Below, in pieces: positions 8,993 through 17,154 of a stretch of 23,645 nucleotides of DNA. Made by a program: the position numbers and the translations under genes. This DNA comes from Deltaproteobacteria bacterium. Lineage in GTDB: Bacteria > Desulfobacterota > JADFXK01. The stretch spans positions 1 through 23,645 of the forward strand of contig JADFYC010000013.1 of NCBI GenBank assembly GCA_015233295.1, written 5' to 3'. Within the stretch, counting starts at the first letter, position 1. Every line of letters starts with the position of its first letter. The notes below the pieces were generated by a model. The model was not told where the DNA came from and did no database searches. It worked only from the letters and a program-made list of their open reading frames with translations.

Positions 8993-9050
8993 CCTGCCAC
9001 TGCTAACTCTATCAGGGTACGATACGGCAGGGGCTCAAGGGTTTCAGCCC
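8993..9050 (+). other. Inverted repeats downstream of RNase G
   Basis: CCTGCC (8993-8998) is complementary to GGCAGG (9026-9031), and GGGCT (9031-9035) to AGCCC (9046-9050). The two structures share one base. There is no T-tract, so this is not a classical terminator; it may be a processing or 3'-end stability structure. Confidence 0.3.
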
Positions 9051-9080
9051 AGGACTAATTCCCAAAAATGAGGGGTCCAA

Positions 9081-9566
9081 ATGACGACAAAAGATAAGAA
9101 TCTCCCGACAAACAAAGTCATCCCATTAAAAAGATATGCCAAGAGGAAGGCTGAGCTAACACCATCCGCCCCCTCCCTTTTTGATTCGGATAGTGATGCG
9201 TTGTGGGATCCCTTGAAGACAGATAATCGCTCCGATCTCTACCAGTTATTGGAGCGTCCTTTCGATGGGCTGGATTTTATTCGGGAGATGGAGAGTGATT
9301 GGACCGGGGAGGTCTATGACACGCTGTTCCTGCAGTCGGATCTCATTTTCTATTTCAACGTGGCCTTAAATGACGGTCACAGAATAGAAAGATTTTTCAA
9401 AGGGACCCTGTTGGAACAGTTTATCACTAAAGAAGTTGATGGGGATCTGGACATCTGGTCGGTGGTGACGGATGTGAAGGTCGCGGCTAAACTAATCATC
9501 AATTATCTTGTTGATGAAAATATGGCCTTTTCGATGAAATGTGAGTGCCGGGATGATCAAAAATAA
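9081..9566 (+). CDS. Unrecognised 161-aa acidic protein
   Basis: I do not recognise this protein. The ATG has AGGGG about 7 nt upstream. It has a basic N-terminal stretch (KVIPLKRYAKRKAEL), then an acidic and aromatic body (DFIREMESDWTGEVYDTLF, FYFNVALNDGHRIERFF, DLDIWSVVTDVKVAAKLI). There is no signal peptide, membrane helix, Cys motif or obvious catalytic signature, so it is probably soluble and cytoplasmic. Its 3' end overlaps the start of the Nudix gene by 14 nt (ATG 9553) or 26 nt (GTG 9541), so the two are probably translationally coupled. Codon use looks like that of the neighbours. Homologues, if any, would show whether the pairing is conserved. Confidence 0.8.
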   Translation: MTTKDKNLPTNKVIPLKRYAKRKAELTPSAPSLFDSDSDALWDPLKTDNRSDLYQLLERPFDGLDFIREMESDWTGEVYDTLFLQSDLIFYFNVALNDGHRIERFFKGTLLEQFITKEVDGDLDIWSVVTDVKVAAKLIINYLVDENMAFSMKCECRDDQK

Positions 9567-10149
9567 CTCTTGCGCCGCTAATTTAGATTCGGAGTTTATC
9601 TCTAATTTTGAGCGGGCGTTGGCGCATCGTCACCATCGTGTGATCAAGAAAGACGATTATGTTCAGGCTGCCGTTCTCATTCCTATCTTTGAAAAGGATG
9701 GGGATTTTAATGTCTTGTTGACCAAACGAACGGATACGGTGGAAACGCATCAGGGACAGATATCTTTCCCCGGCGGAGTAAGGGACCCGGGAGATATCAA
9801 TCTTCTTAACACGGCGCTCCGGGAAGCCGACGAAGAAGTGGGGATAAAGACGGCGGATGTCCGCATATTAGGTGAGTTGGATCAGGAAGCGACGATTACC
9901 AATTTTATTATCTCCCCTTTTGTGGGTGTTATTCCATATCCTTACGACTTCAGGGCCAACCCCGGAGAAGTTGCCCGTCTCATCAGCGTCCCCCTCTGCG
10001 TATTAAGGGACCAGGAAAAAGATGGACCGGCCACGTACAACTATCATGGTATCGATTACCCATCCTACCGATTCACCTACCAGGGTCATGTAGTCTGGGG
10101 AGCCACTGCCAGAATCCTCAAAAACTTCCTTGAGGTTATACCCGGCTAG
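9553..10149 (+). CDS. Nudix hydrolase, CoA pyrophosphatase (NudL-like)
   Basis: Predicted to hydrolyse coenzyme A or acyl-CoA to 4'-phosphopantetheine forms and 3',5'-ADP. The CoA-pyrophosphatase signature LLTKRTDTVETHQGQISFPGG runs straight into the Nudix box GGVRDPGDINLLNTALREADEEVGI, with the catalytic READEE core and the Asp-containing front half typical of this subfamily. Length is 198 aa from ATG 9553; a GTG at 9541 would add four residues and neither start has a strong Shine-Dalgarno. It overlaps the preceding 161-aa gene, so the two form an operon. A strong palindromic terminator follows. The physiological substrate is inferred from the motif only. Confidence 0.9.
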   Translation: MIKNNSCAANLDSEFISNFERALAHRHHRVIKKDDYVQAAVLIPIFEKDGDFNVLLTKRTDTVETHQGQISFPGGVRDPGDINLLNTALREADEEVGIKTADVRILGELDQEATITNFIISPFVGVIPYPYDFRANPGEVARLISVPLCVLRDQEKDGPATYNYHGIDYPSYRFTYQGHVVWGATARILKNFLEVIPG

Positions 10150-10181
10150 CATTTAAACTCCTGAGGGCTGATCGCTTACGA

Positions 10182-10253
10182 AAAAAAAAGCGGACGTGGA
10201 AATTCTTTGACCAGTTAACATAACGGGCTATAATTTCCGCATCCGCTTTTTTT
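10182..10253. terminator. Bidirectional intrinsic terminator
   Basis: A-tract plus GCGGA and GGAAATT (10182-10203) mirrors AATTTCC, TCCGC and a T-tract (10232-10253). It forms a long stem flanked by A's on the left and T's on the right, so it can stop transcription of the Nudix operon (plus) and of the convergent response-regulator gene (minus). Confidence 0.8.
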
Positions 10254-10284
10254 GTTCTCTCTTATGTTTCGGTGTCCGCCTCTA

Positions 10285-10719
10285 CTATACTATTCTTAAC
10301 TGGGCCACTGCTTCCGATTGATGAGCAAAGAGACGACCCGATCGATAATCAAATGGATAAACATGCTCGTCGCCCGTCACCCGGTTTATTTTTTCTTTTA
10401 GTTCGGAAAGATCGAGAGACTTAGTCACGAAATAGTCAGCCGCCATAGTCCGCGGGTCATCCTTAAGGGCGTCGTAGGCGCTGCACAGTATCACCGGCAA
10501 GTCGTAATACCGGTGGCGAATTTCTTGAAGTAGCCCCAGTCCATGGGAGTTGCCCAGCATGATATCCAAGATGAGTACATCCGGCTGAAGAAAGTCAATA
10601 ATACTCAATAGATGACGCCCCGAAGAGAGCGTCGCCACGGCGTGTCCCTCGGCGATTAATGCCTCCATAAGACTCTGCCGGATATATTCTTCGTCATCTA
10701 CTATCAATATCTTGGCCAT
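10285..10719 (-). CDS. Stand-alone response regulator receiver protein
   Basis: A 144-aa CheY-like phosphoreceiver. The acidic pocket D8-D9 (ILIVDDEE), phospho-acceptor D52 (PDVLILDIML), S80 (VILCSAYD) and K100 (FVTKSLDL) are all present in the right order. No output domain follows; the last 25 residues are a short tail. It therefore acts by protein-protein contact or as part of a phosphorelay; no histidine kinase is encoded in the window. The ribosome-binding site AAGGAGA lies about 8 nt before the ATG. It faces the TonB receptor across a long spacer and converges on the Nudix operon, sharing its terminator. Whether it controls the receptor gene is unknown. Confidence 0.92.
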   Translation of the reverse strand: MAKILIVDDEEYIRQSLMEALIAEGHAVATLSSGRHLLSIIDFLQPDVLILDIMLGNSHGLGLLQEIRHRYYDLPVILCSAYDALKDDPRTMAADYFVTKSLDLSELKEKINRVTGDEHVYPFDYRSGRLFAHQSEAVAQLRIV

Positions 10720-10884
10720 GAAAATATCTCCTTCGACACGGCATTTCAGATAAAACCGCTAAAAATTCCAACCGCTATAAAGTGTTGGCTGAAGAAACCA
10801 GTGTTGCCCAGAATTGGCTTTTCTACCTTATTATGATATGGGCGTTCAACTAATTTGTAAATAGGGCGGTGGATTCATTTTACT

Positions 10885-10973
10885 GGGAATTTTTCCCGGT
10901 CGGATGGGGATTCTTCCCGCCTGGTCCGACGAAACTTGGAGCCTTTTTTTCGAAAAAAACTGGTTCTACCAGT
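10885..10973. repeat. Cluster of four perfect short palindromes in the 640-bp spacer
   Basis: The spacer 10720-11359 has no gene and is AT-rich around 10970-11060. Within it are GGGAA/TTCCC (10885-10897), GTCGGA (10899-10904) with TCCGAC (10925-10930) around an inner GGGA/TCCC, a 16-bp T7-CG-A7 palindrome (10944-10959), and ACTGGT/ACCAGT around TCT (10959-10973). The function is unknown: operators, a small RNA, or a transcription-stop region are all possible. Confidence 0.5.
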
Positions 10974-11090
10974 AATTAAAATTTATATTATGGGAAAGTA
11001 CTATAGCTTATTTTATGATTAATTTAATATAATTATATTTCTTGTATGTTTGAAGTTGATAACTGGAATTAATACTACCCTGCTTTTTGC

Positions 11091-11119
11091 TTGACTAGAG
11101 AAAAATACTAGGGCATAGT
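11091..11119 (+). promoter_or_regulatory. Candidate promoter for the TonB-dependent receptor
   Basis: TTGACT (11091-11096), a 17-nt spacer and CATAGT (11114-11119) give 5 of 6 and 4 of 6 consensus matches. This would produce a leader of about 235 nt before the receptor start codon. Confidence 0.4.
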
Positions 11120-11136
11120 CAAAAAATCGGTACTTA

Positions 11137-11267
11137 AAAGCAGGCAATCTGCTTTCAGCACAAAGCAAAGGGAGAAAAACCGCTGGCTGGTCGCTCTGCC
11201 CCGCACTCTGCTACGAAGAAAATCTACTCACATACTGTTTTAAGCTAAAACCCGGCCATTGCGGGTT
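11137..11267 (+). promoter_or_regulatory. Leader hairpins upstream of the TonB receptor
   Basis: Two perfect hairpins lie in the presumed leader: AAAGCAG/CTGCTTT around GCAAT (11137-11155) and AACCCG/CGGGTT around a 7-nt loop (11249-11267). Neither is followed by a T-tract. Between them CACAAAGC and GGCTGGTCGC recall pieces of GEMM-type riboswitches, but the fit is incomplete. Confidence 0.3.
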
Positions 11268-11359
11268 GATCGTTTACACCTAACTTGAAATGATGAGTTC
11301 CCTCTAATGCCATATCCCGCCTACAAAAAAATCAGCTTGTCAACTTACGGGTGAATACA

Positions 11360-13441
11360 ATGCTCCGATTTTTGACTTTTATGCTTTGTTACCGGCGAGT
11401 CAGTTCCGTTTCTCGGAGCGGCATCTTGACCGTATATTGCCTCCTGACCGGGATGATATTATTGGCCCCTTGGGCCGAGGCAGCCGCGACGGAACCGCCG
11501 ACTAATCTCGCCTCCATGTCATTGCAGGAGTTGATGGAGATCGAGATCGTCTCAGTAGCCAAGAAGCCGGAAACATTGTCTCAATCAGCCGCGGCAGTAT
11601 ACGTTATCACCCAAGATGACATAAGACGTTCTGGAGCCACTTGTATCCCCGAGGCCCTGCGCCTGGCTCCGGGCGTAGAGGTGGCCCGGATCGACACCAA
11701 CCAATGGGCTATCACTATTCGGGGATTTAACCAATTTTTTTCAAGCAAGCTGTTGGTCATGATGGACGGTCGAACTATTTATACCCATTTGTTTTCCGGA
11801 GTATATTGGGATCAACAAGATACCATTATGGAGGATATCGAACGGATTGAGGTCGTCCGGGGCCCCGGCGCGGCTTTATGGGGGGCAAACGCGGTAAATG
11901 GAGTTATCAACATCATCACCAAGAAGTCCAAAGACACCCAAGGCGGCCTGGCCACGGTCAGCGGAGGAACCCAGGAACGCTTTTCCAGTGGCGCGCGTTA
12001 TGGGGGAAAAATAGATGAGACTTTCACCTACCGGGTATATGGGAAATACTTTGACCGCGACCGGATAGCCGACAATGAGAACCATGCGCCTGCGATTAAT
12101 CAGGGAAGCAAGGCGGTGGACGACTGGCGCTCAGGCCGTGGCGGATTTCGGATGGACTGGGCTCCTACCCAAGGCAACTCGCTATCATTACAGGGCGAGG
12201 CTTTCCAAAACGGGGTTGCCGAAGAAGCCCTCCGGTTCTCCTTAGATCCTGCTTCGTCATATTTAAAGCGGCAAGACTCCACAACGACCGGCGGGCACTT
12301 AATGGGACGTTTTAAACATGAATTTTCAGATGCATCAGAGCTTTCTGCCCAATTATACTATGACCGGGCAACCTGGGATACTCTAGGAGTGAAGGTCTGG
12401 ACTGACACCATAGACTTGGAACTGCAGCATCGCTTCCATTTAGGTAGCCGGCAAGAGATCGTCTGGGGACTGGGATGCCGGGTGAACCGAGACGGCTTTG
12501 ATAATTTTTTGGAGGATCAATTTGAACCCAATGAACGCGATTTGTACCTGTATAGCGCCTTTGTTCAAGATGAGATTCGGTTGATTGAAAACCTCTTGCG
12601 CCTCACTGTTGGTTCCCGGGTTGAACATAATGATTTTACCGGATTCGAAGTGGAACCTAATGTTCGACTACTGTGGGAGCCGGTGAAAACGCACATTTTT
12701 TGGGGAGCGGTCTCACGGGCGGTTAGAACGCCTTCCAGACTAGAGCGGGATGCCCGGTTTAATTTTCAACTACTTCCTCCCGGCAGCCTGTATCCCCAGT
12801 CGCCGGTTGGCCTTATGAGTGAAATGGGGACGAGTAAGGCTGATTCAGAGACTATGATCGCCTATGAATTGGGTTACCGCCTTCAACCATCCAATAAATG
12901 GCGTTTTGATATTGCCACATTTTATAACGACTATGCCAAGCTGCGAGAATTTGAGGCGGGCACTCCGTTTATGGAGACCAGCCCTTCTCCCCATTTAATC
13001 GTACCGTTGTATGCCAATGACCACATGAAAGGCGAGGTATACGGGGTGGAAGTGGCTGCCGACTGGCAGGTGACCAACCGTTGGGGTCTCAGCACCACCT
13101 ACTCCTTCTTGCATATAGATTTGCACATGACCGATAACAGTCAATCCATATACGAAGCTGCATCTGTTGAAGGCCGGAGTCCCCATCATCAGGCATCGTT
13201 ACGTTCTAATTTAAGAATAACCGATGATGTTCAACTCAACATGTGGCTGCGGTTCGTGGACAGCTTGCCGTACCAAAACGTGGATAACTATACCAGTCTG
13301 GATGCGCGGCTGTCCTGGAAACCGATCAAGAGTCTGGAGCTGTCCCTGGTGGGTCAGAATCTGCTGCAAGGTAGTCATGCCGAGTATTCGCAATTTGAAA
13401 TCAACCGGGGTGTCTACGGCAAAGTTGTTTGGAATTTTTGA
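11360..13441 (+). CDS. TonB-dependent outer-membrane receptor
   Basis: An outer-membrane beta-barrel that imports a ligand using energy from TonB. ATG 11360 is preferred because GGGTGA lies 5 nt upstream; a GTG at 11351 is possible. The signal peptide is basic (RR) with a hydrophobic core (ILTVYCLLTGMILL), and cleavage is likely near AEA (about residues 38-42). The plug domain begins MSLQELMEIEIVSVAKK and contains VYVITQDDIRRSGA, IRGFN, VMMDGRTIY, IERIEVVRGPGAALWGANAVNGVINIITKK. The rest is barrel sequence ending in Phe (GVYGKVVWNF), as expected for BAM-dependent insertion. About 693 aa is normal for siderophore or vitamin receptors, but the substrate cannot be read from sequence. No TonB/ExbB or periplasmic binding gene is adjacent. 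Confidence 0.93.
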   Translation: MLRFLTFMLCYRRVSSVSRSGILTVYCLLTGMILLAPWAEAAATEPPTNLASMSLQELMEIEIVSVAKKPETLSQSAAAVYVITQDDIRRSGATCIPEALRLAPGVEVARIDTNQWAITIRGFNQFFSSKLLVMMDGRTIYTHLFSGVYWDQQDTIMEDIERIEVVRGPGAALWGANAVNGVINIITKKSKDTQGGLATVSGGTQERFSSGARYGGKIDETFTYRVYGKYFDRDRIADNENHAPAINQGSKAVDDWRSGRGGFRMDWAPTQGNSLSLQGEAFQNGVAEEALRFSLDPASSYLKRQDSTTTGGHLMGRFKHEFSDASELSAQLYYDRATWDTLGVKVWTDTIDLELQHRFHLGSRQEIVWGLGCRVNRDGFDNFLEDQFEPNERDLYLYSAFVQDEIRLIENLLRLTVGSRVEHNDFTGFEVEPNVRLLWEPVKTHIFWGAVSRAVRTPSRLERDARFNFQLLPPGSLYPQSPVGLMSEMGTSKADSETMIAYELGYRLQPSNKWRFDIATFYNDYAKLREFEAGTPFMETSPSPHLIVPLYANDHMKGEVYGVEVAADWQVTNRWGLSTTYSFLHIDLHMTDNSQSIYEAASVEGRSPHHQASLRSNLRITDDVQLNMWLRFVDSLPYQNVDNYTSLDARLSWKPIKSLELSLVGQNLLQGSHAEYSQFEINRGVYGKVVWNF

Positions 13442-13558
13442 GTCAGTCGAGGCAAGTAACCACGGAACAACGGACGAAATTTATCTAAGATTTTTTCTCC
13501 AGTCGTTGGCCTGGAACAACCAGGTGTCGAGAACCGACTTCACAGCCGTCTTCCGATT

Positions 13559-14566
13559 CTAATCTGCCGTTTCTTCTGTCTTTGGGGATATCCAGTCTCG
13601 GTGGTTGGTCCGGATTGTCCGGCGGTCTTCATCACTCAACAGGCAGTCATCCTCACACCAGGGAGTACACGCTGCATCGCAGGGTTCGATGTGGATAGTT
13701 ACGGTAGCGTCGGGATAGTGCTCTTTAATCGCGTCGGACATCATGTCTGTCACCCGATGGGAATCATTGACCGACATGCCGGAATCTACCAGGATATGGA
13801 ATTCAACGAAACGGTCGGATCCTGACTTGCGAGTGCGGAATCTGTGAAAGCTTCTGACCGTGGGTGAAAAACTCTTTATGTGTTCCCGGATCAGGGCTTC
13901 TTCTTCAACCGGCAAGCTCGCATCCAGCAAATCCCTGGCGGACCTAATAGTCAGTTCGTAGGCGGCCTTCAGAATGAGCAGGGCCACTCCGATGGCCGCA
14001 ACCGGATCAACCCATTCCAGGTTCGTCCCCGGCAGAAGCCACTTTCCGGCCCAAATAGTACCTAATCCGACCATTACCCCAATGGAAGTATAAACATCTG
14101 TGCGCAGATGCCAGGCATCAGCCTCCAAAGCCACTGATCCGGTCTCTTGGCTTACCTTAAATAATCTTTGTGAAATAAGGACATTTGCCACCGCTGATAG
14201 AAACATCACGACCACACCCCAACTCACCGCTTCAAGCGGTTCCGGGTGGTACAGCTTCTTGACGGCCTCGAATACAATCCAGCCGGCAGCCAGAAAAATC
14301 AAAATGGCTTCAATCGTCCCCGAAATATTTTCTACCTTCCCATGGCCGAAGGGATGCCTGATATCAGCCGGCTTGGCCGATTTCTGCACGGCAAACAAGG
14401 CTATCAAGGCGGCCAGTAAGTCTACCCCGGAGTGGATCGCCTCCGAAATCATCGATACCGAACCAACAATGACGCCGATTATTGTCTTGAGCAAGACCAG
14501 GGTGGCGTTGGAAGTAACCGAGAGTAACGCTACGTGGGCTTTTTGTTTGGTTATTCTAGCTAGCAA
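13559..14566 (-). CDS. Cation diffusion facilitator (zinc-type CDF exporter)
   Basis: An inner-membrane metal/proton antiporter of the YiiP/ZnT family, 335 aa. The transport site reads H45-x3-D49 in TM2 (SEAIHSGVDL) and H153-x3-D157 in TM5 (DAWHLRTDV). E. coli YiiP has D45/D49/H153/D157; a His at position 45 is the arrangement of zinc-selective members. The interface site D68-x2-H71-x3-H75 (DIRHPFGH) is conserved at the same numbering. The C-terminal ferredoxin-like domain ends in an added Cys-rich tail (CDAACTPWCEDDC). The start is TTG with AGGA 6 nt upstream. It begins 31 nt after the HdrB-like gene, so it is likely the last gene of a three-gene minus-strand operon. Gap 13442-13558 shows only a CCTGG/CCAGG hairpin. 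Confidence 0.93.
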   Translation of the reverse strand: MLARITKQKAHVALLSVTSNATLVLLKTIIGVIVGSVSMISEAIHSGVDLLAALIALFAVQKSAKPADIRHPFGHGKVENISGTIEAILIFLAAGWIVFEAVKKLYHPEPLEAVSWGVVVMFLSAVANVLISQRLFKVSQETGSVALEADAWHLRTDVYTSIGVMVGLGTIWAGKWLLPGTNLEWVDPVAAIGVALLILKAAYELTIRSARDLLDASLPVEEEALIREHIKSFSPTVRSFHRFRTRKSGSDRFVEFHILVDSGMSVNDSHRVTDMMSDAIKEHYPDATVTIHIEPCDAACTPWCEDDCLLSDEDRRTIRTNHRDWISPKTEETAD

Positions 14567-14597
14567 GTCACATCCTATAGATATAAAAGTTTCAATG

Positions 14598-15482
14598 TCA
14601 GGAGCGTGCCCCGATAGGCTGGGTAAGATATTCCCTTATCCGGCCTTCACCCAGGTGGTTCTGGTCCAAACCCAGAGTTTCCTCGCTCAGCCCCAGACTA
14701 AGACCCAAAAGTTGGGGATAAAGAAGTGACGGTAAGAAGCGATGGCCGGTCCGGGCGGCGGCCATTTCCGATTGTCCCAAGTCAAACTGGATCTGACAGT
14801 AAGTACAGGCCACACAAAGATAATCGGCTCCCGCGGCCAGTCCGTCGGCCACTTTTTTGGCCATCAGATCTCGGGCCAGTTTGTCATTCTTGCCCATGAG
14901 AGGGTTGCCGCAACACTGCAACTTCAAAGACCAGGGCACACTTGTCGCTCCGGTTAGCTCCACCAACTGATCAAATTTAGTCGGCGTCACCGGATTGTCA
15001 AACTGAACCACGTTACTAGGGCGCAGGGCGTGGCATCCATAATGAACGGCTATTTTGAGTTCTTTGTAGGGGTTCTTGATCTTGTCCTTGATCACATCCA
15101 GCTCAATGTCGTGGAACAGCACGGATAGAAAATGCTTTACCTGAACGACCCCTCGGTACCTAAGCCCCTCCTCCCTCAAGCGCAAGTTAATTTCCGCCCG
15201 CAATCCGGGCTTTTCTTTTAGGTAGTACTCAGCCTTTTTCAGGGAGCCGAAACAGCACTTGCAGGGAGTAACGATATCGAGTCTTTCTTTCTCCGCCAGG
15301 GCAAAATTCCGCGCCGCGGCGAACAAGAAGGACCGGCTATCAAGATGCCTGACGGGGTAGCCGCAGCAGTTGAATTCCAGGTGGACCAGATCCAGGCCCA
15401 AGACTCTTAATACCGCCCGGATAGACATTTCGTACTGGGGCACATAGGGTATCTTACATCCCAAAAACAATGCAAACATCAT
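14598..15482 (-). CDS. HdrB-like protein with two CCG domains
   Basis: Resembles heterodisulfide reductase subunit B, which carries non-cubane [4Fe-4S] clusters in CCG domains for thiol/disulfide electron transfer. Domain 1 has FLGCKIPYV, FNCCGYP and TPCKCCFGSL; domain 2 has HYGCHALRP, LQCCGNPLMG and CVACTYCQIQF. All expected cysteines are present. Length is 294 aa, typical for HdrB. GAGGGG sits about 5 nt before the ATG. HdrA and HdrC partners are not adjacent: it lies 68 nt after a class II aldolase gene and 31 nt before a CDF transporter gene. It may serve a DsrMK- or Hdr-type complex encoded elsewhere, or act as an unusual stand-alone oxidoreductase. The stop is TGA; no Cys-like context suggests recoding. 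Confidence 0.9.
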   Translation of the reverse strand: MMFALFLGCKIPYVPQYEMSIRAVLRVLGLDLVHLEFNCCGYPVRHLDSRSFLFAAARNFALAEKERLDIVTPCKCCFGSLKKAEYYLKEKPGLRAEINLRLREEGLRYRGVVQVKHFLSVLFHDIELDVIKDKIKNPYKELKIAVHYGCHALRPSNVVQFDNPVTPTKFDQLVELTGATSVPWSLKLQCCGNPLMGKNDKLARDLMAKKVADGLAAGADYLCVACTYCQIQFDLGQSEMAAARTGHRFLPSLLYPQLLGLSLGLSEETLGLDQNHLGEGRIREYLTQPIGARS

Positions 15483-15550
15483 CAGTTGCCCCTCACGATA
15501 ACGGCGTCCAGCCTTCGGCTGATTTGACCGATGCTGAACGCCGCCGTGGT

Positions 15551-16702
15551 TTAAGCCGATGCTCTAACGTATTCTATGACTTTGGGCCCAAGCCCGACGG
15601 AATTGGTGGCCTCGAATAATTTGACCGCTTCTTCAAACCCCTGAAGGGTTATTCGTTCTTTATATTCCTGGGCCAACACGTTGAACTGCGGGGCAAACAC
15701 CATATTGGCTTTCTTGATGTCGCCGCCGGTGGCACCGGTCTTAACAGCCCATTCCCACATTTCGGCCCACAGTGCATCCGAGACGCCCCGATAGGGCCGC
15801 TTAGTATATTCCTTCTTTTCATTGGTGATGGCATTACCACTGGAGTTCATGCCCATGCCGAAGCTGATGTTCTGCCAGAAGGTGCCCACGTTTCCTTTTC
15901 TGATGCCGTAGTTGATAAAAGAAGTGATCTTTTCCAGAGAAGTGCCGGTAATGCCGTGCTGGGCGATATCCACATCCCAGGGTTGAATGGCGTCCCAGAT
16001 ATTCTTGGTCAGATCGAGCTGAATACCCTCGTGGGAGGCTCCAAAATAGGTGCCGTGGATAGAGCCGTTATTGATGGCCAGTAAGTCTGGTTTAATGCCG
16101 GCCTTGGCCAGCTCGCCAATAAACCAGGCACTTTCTTCCGGATTGGTGAATCCTGTGGCATCACCTTTCTTGGCCCCGATTTCACCCAACTCCACTTCCA
16201 GTCCCAAACCTTTTTCCACAATGGGCCTGGCCAGTTCAATGGTCGCCGCCAGATTTTTTTCGTTTTCCATGTGGGAGGCATCAATGGCAAAGGAGGTAAA
16301 CCCGGCCTCCATCTGTTGCTGGATCAAGGCAGCCACCTCCGCCACCTTGTCCGAAGACTTTACCGTGAGGTGGTCGGCATGGATCCCGAAGGGGACGAAA
16401 TCATTGCCCAGCCGCTCGTTTTCTGCCACGATGCAGGCGGCGAAAGAATAGGGATCAAATTCGGTATAAGTAAGTTCTGATTTGGCGATTTCATACATTA
16501 CCGGGGCATTAGCGGCCATGGCAGCCTTAACGATACCAGCCACCGGAAGACGACAGCGCATGTTGCAGGCCATGATCATGGCGATGTTCTGTTTGGCGGT
16601 CTTAATCAAAGCGCGGCCGTTAAAGAGTGGCGTTTTGCTCTTAGGAAACCGAGCCTTAACATTATCCGGTCTCAGGTCAGACAGGTCGTGATGCATGGGC
16701 AT
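15551..16702 (-). CDS. Class II fructose-bisphosphate aldolase family protein
   Basis: A zinc-dependent aldolase of central sugar metabolism, most likely cleaving or forming fructose-1,6-bisphosphate. The catalytic/metal motif is GIHADHL (H108, D110, H111); the further metal-site segments are LEVELGEIGAKKG, INNGSIHGTYFG and IAQHGITGTS. Length of 383 aa is longer than the E. coli-like short forms, and tagatose- or other ketose-bisphosphate specificity cannot be excluded. Two ATG codons compete: 16702 (AAAGGA only 2 nt away) and 16696 (8 nt away, better spacing). It is the first gene of the minus-strand set with the HdrB-like and CDF genes. The 452-bp gap 16703-17154 separates it from the divergent peroxidase-like gene. 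Confidence 0.9.
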   Translation of the reverse strand: MPMHHDLSDLRPDNVKARFPKSKTPLFNGRALIKTAKQNIAMIMACNMRCRLPVAGIVKAAMAANAPVMYEIAKSELTYTEFDPYSFAACIVAENERLGNDFVPFGIHADHLTVKSSDKVAEVAALIQQQMEAGFTSFAIDASHMENEKNLAATIELARPIVEKGLGLEVELGEIGAKKGDATGFTNPEESAWFIGELAKAGIKPDLLAINNGSIHGTYFGASHEGIQLDLTKNIWDAIQPWDVDIAQHGITGTSLEKITSFINYGIRKGNVGTFWQNISFGMGMNSSGNAITNEKKEYTKRPYRGVSDALWAEMWEWAVKTGATGGDIKKANMVFAPQFNVLAQEYKERITLQGFEEAVKLFEATNSVGLGPKVIEYVRASA

Positions 16703-16978
16703 ATTCCTTTCTCTACATTCGGCTTAAAGGCCGTGTTAGGTGAAAGTTTTAGTCAGGTTCCGGTATTATGCCATCCAGAAACAAAATCCATCGTGCTTTG
16801 TGGGTGGGAATAGGATCATTGGGCTAACGGCCGGTAACTAAGATATCAAATATTACCGATGAGGCAACCGTATTTTAAGGAATCTAAGCACGGTGCGACC
16901 AGTTCCAAATATCCTCACCAGGCTGGTTTGATTCGTAGTATAACGAAGAGTATTCTACCCGGCTTCATTTTTTTTTCC

Positions 16979-17007
16979 TTGACCTCATTTTGCCCAAACA
17001 CTATATC
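16979..17007 (+). promoter_or_regulatory. Candidate sigma-70 promoter for the ArsS operon
   Basis: TTGACC (16979-16984), a 17-nt spacer and TATATC (17002-17007) match the consensus at 5 of 6 and 4 of 6 positions. It is the clearest promoter in gap 16703-17154 and would give a leader of about 140 nt. No clear promoter was found for the divergent aldolase gene. Confidence 0.5.
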
Positions 17008-17036
17008 ATAGTCATCCGGCAAATGTCAATCGGCCT

Positions 17037-17105
17037 GCCGGCCTTCTTGCCGGCGATCACCCTTCAGCCTTCGACGATCAGATAGTCGTCTAATCTGTTT
17101 TTTTT
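17037..17105 (+). promoter_or_regulatory. Structured leader with hairpins and a T8 tract
   Basis: GCCGGC/GCCGGC around CTTCTT (17037-17054) forms a stable hairpin. Downstream, GACGA (17073-17077) can pair with TCGTC (17086-17090), or CAGAT (17079-17083) with ATCTG (17093-17097) directly before eight T (17098-17105). The last two are mutually exclusive, like an anti-terminator/terminator pair, but the terminator stem is weak (two G-C pairs). Confidence 0.35.
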
Positions 17106-17154
17106 CCGGCCACCGCAGAGGAACAAATTGCCATAACCCCGAGGAGGAGTTATA

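Noticed and set aside
11183..11200. Sigma-54-like TGGC...GC element in the receptor leader
   Set aside because: The GG-to-GC spacing is 11 instead of 10, so it does not fit the strict -24/-12 rule.
11144..11200. GEMM-type c-di-GMP riboswitch
   Set aside because: Short motif fragments occur in order, but the conserved stems and spacing are not met; kept only as a tentative point in the leader finding.
14598..14600. TGA stop of the HdrB-like gene as a selenocysteine codon
   Set aside because: The context (GARS, then one codon to another TGA) has no Cys-type motif and the length is already normal.
14100..14729. 209-aa open frame on the plus strand
   Set aside because: It lies antisense to the CDF and HdrB-like genes, whose motifs are unambiguous; it has no family-like motif.
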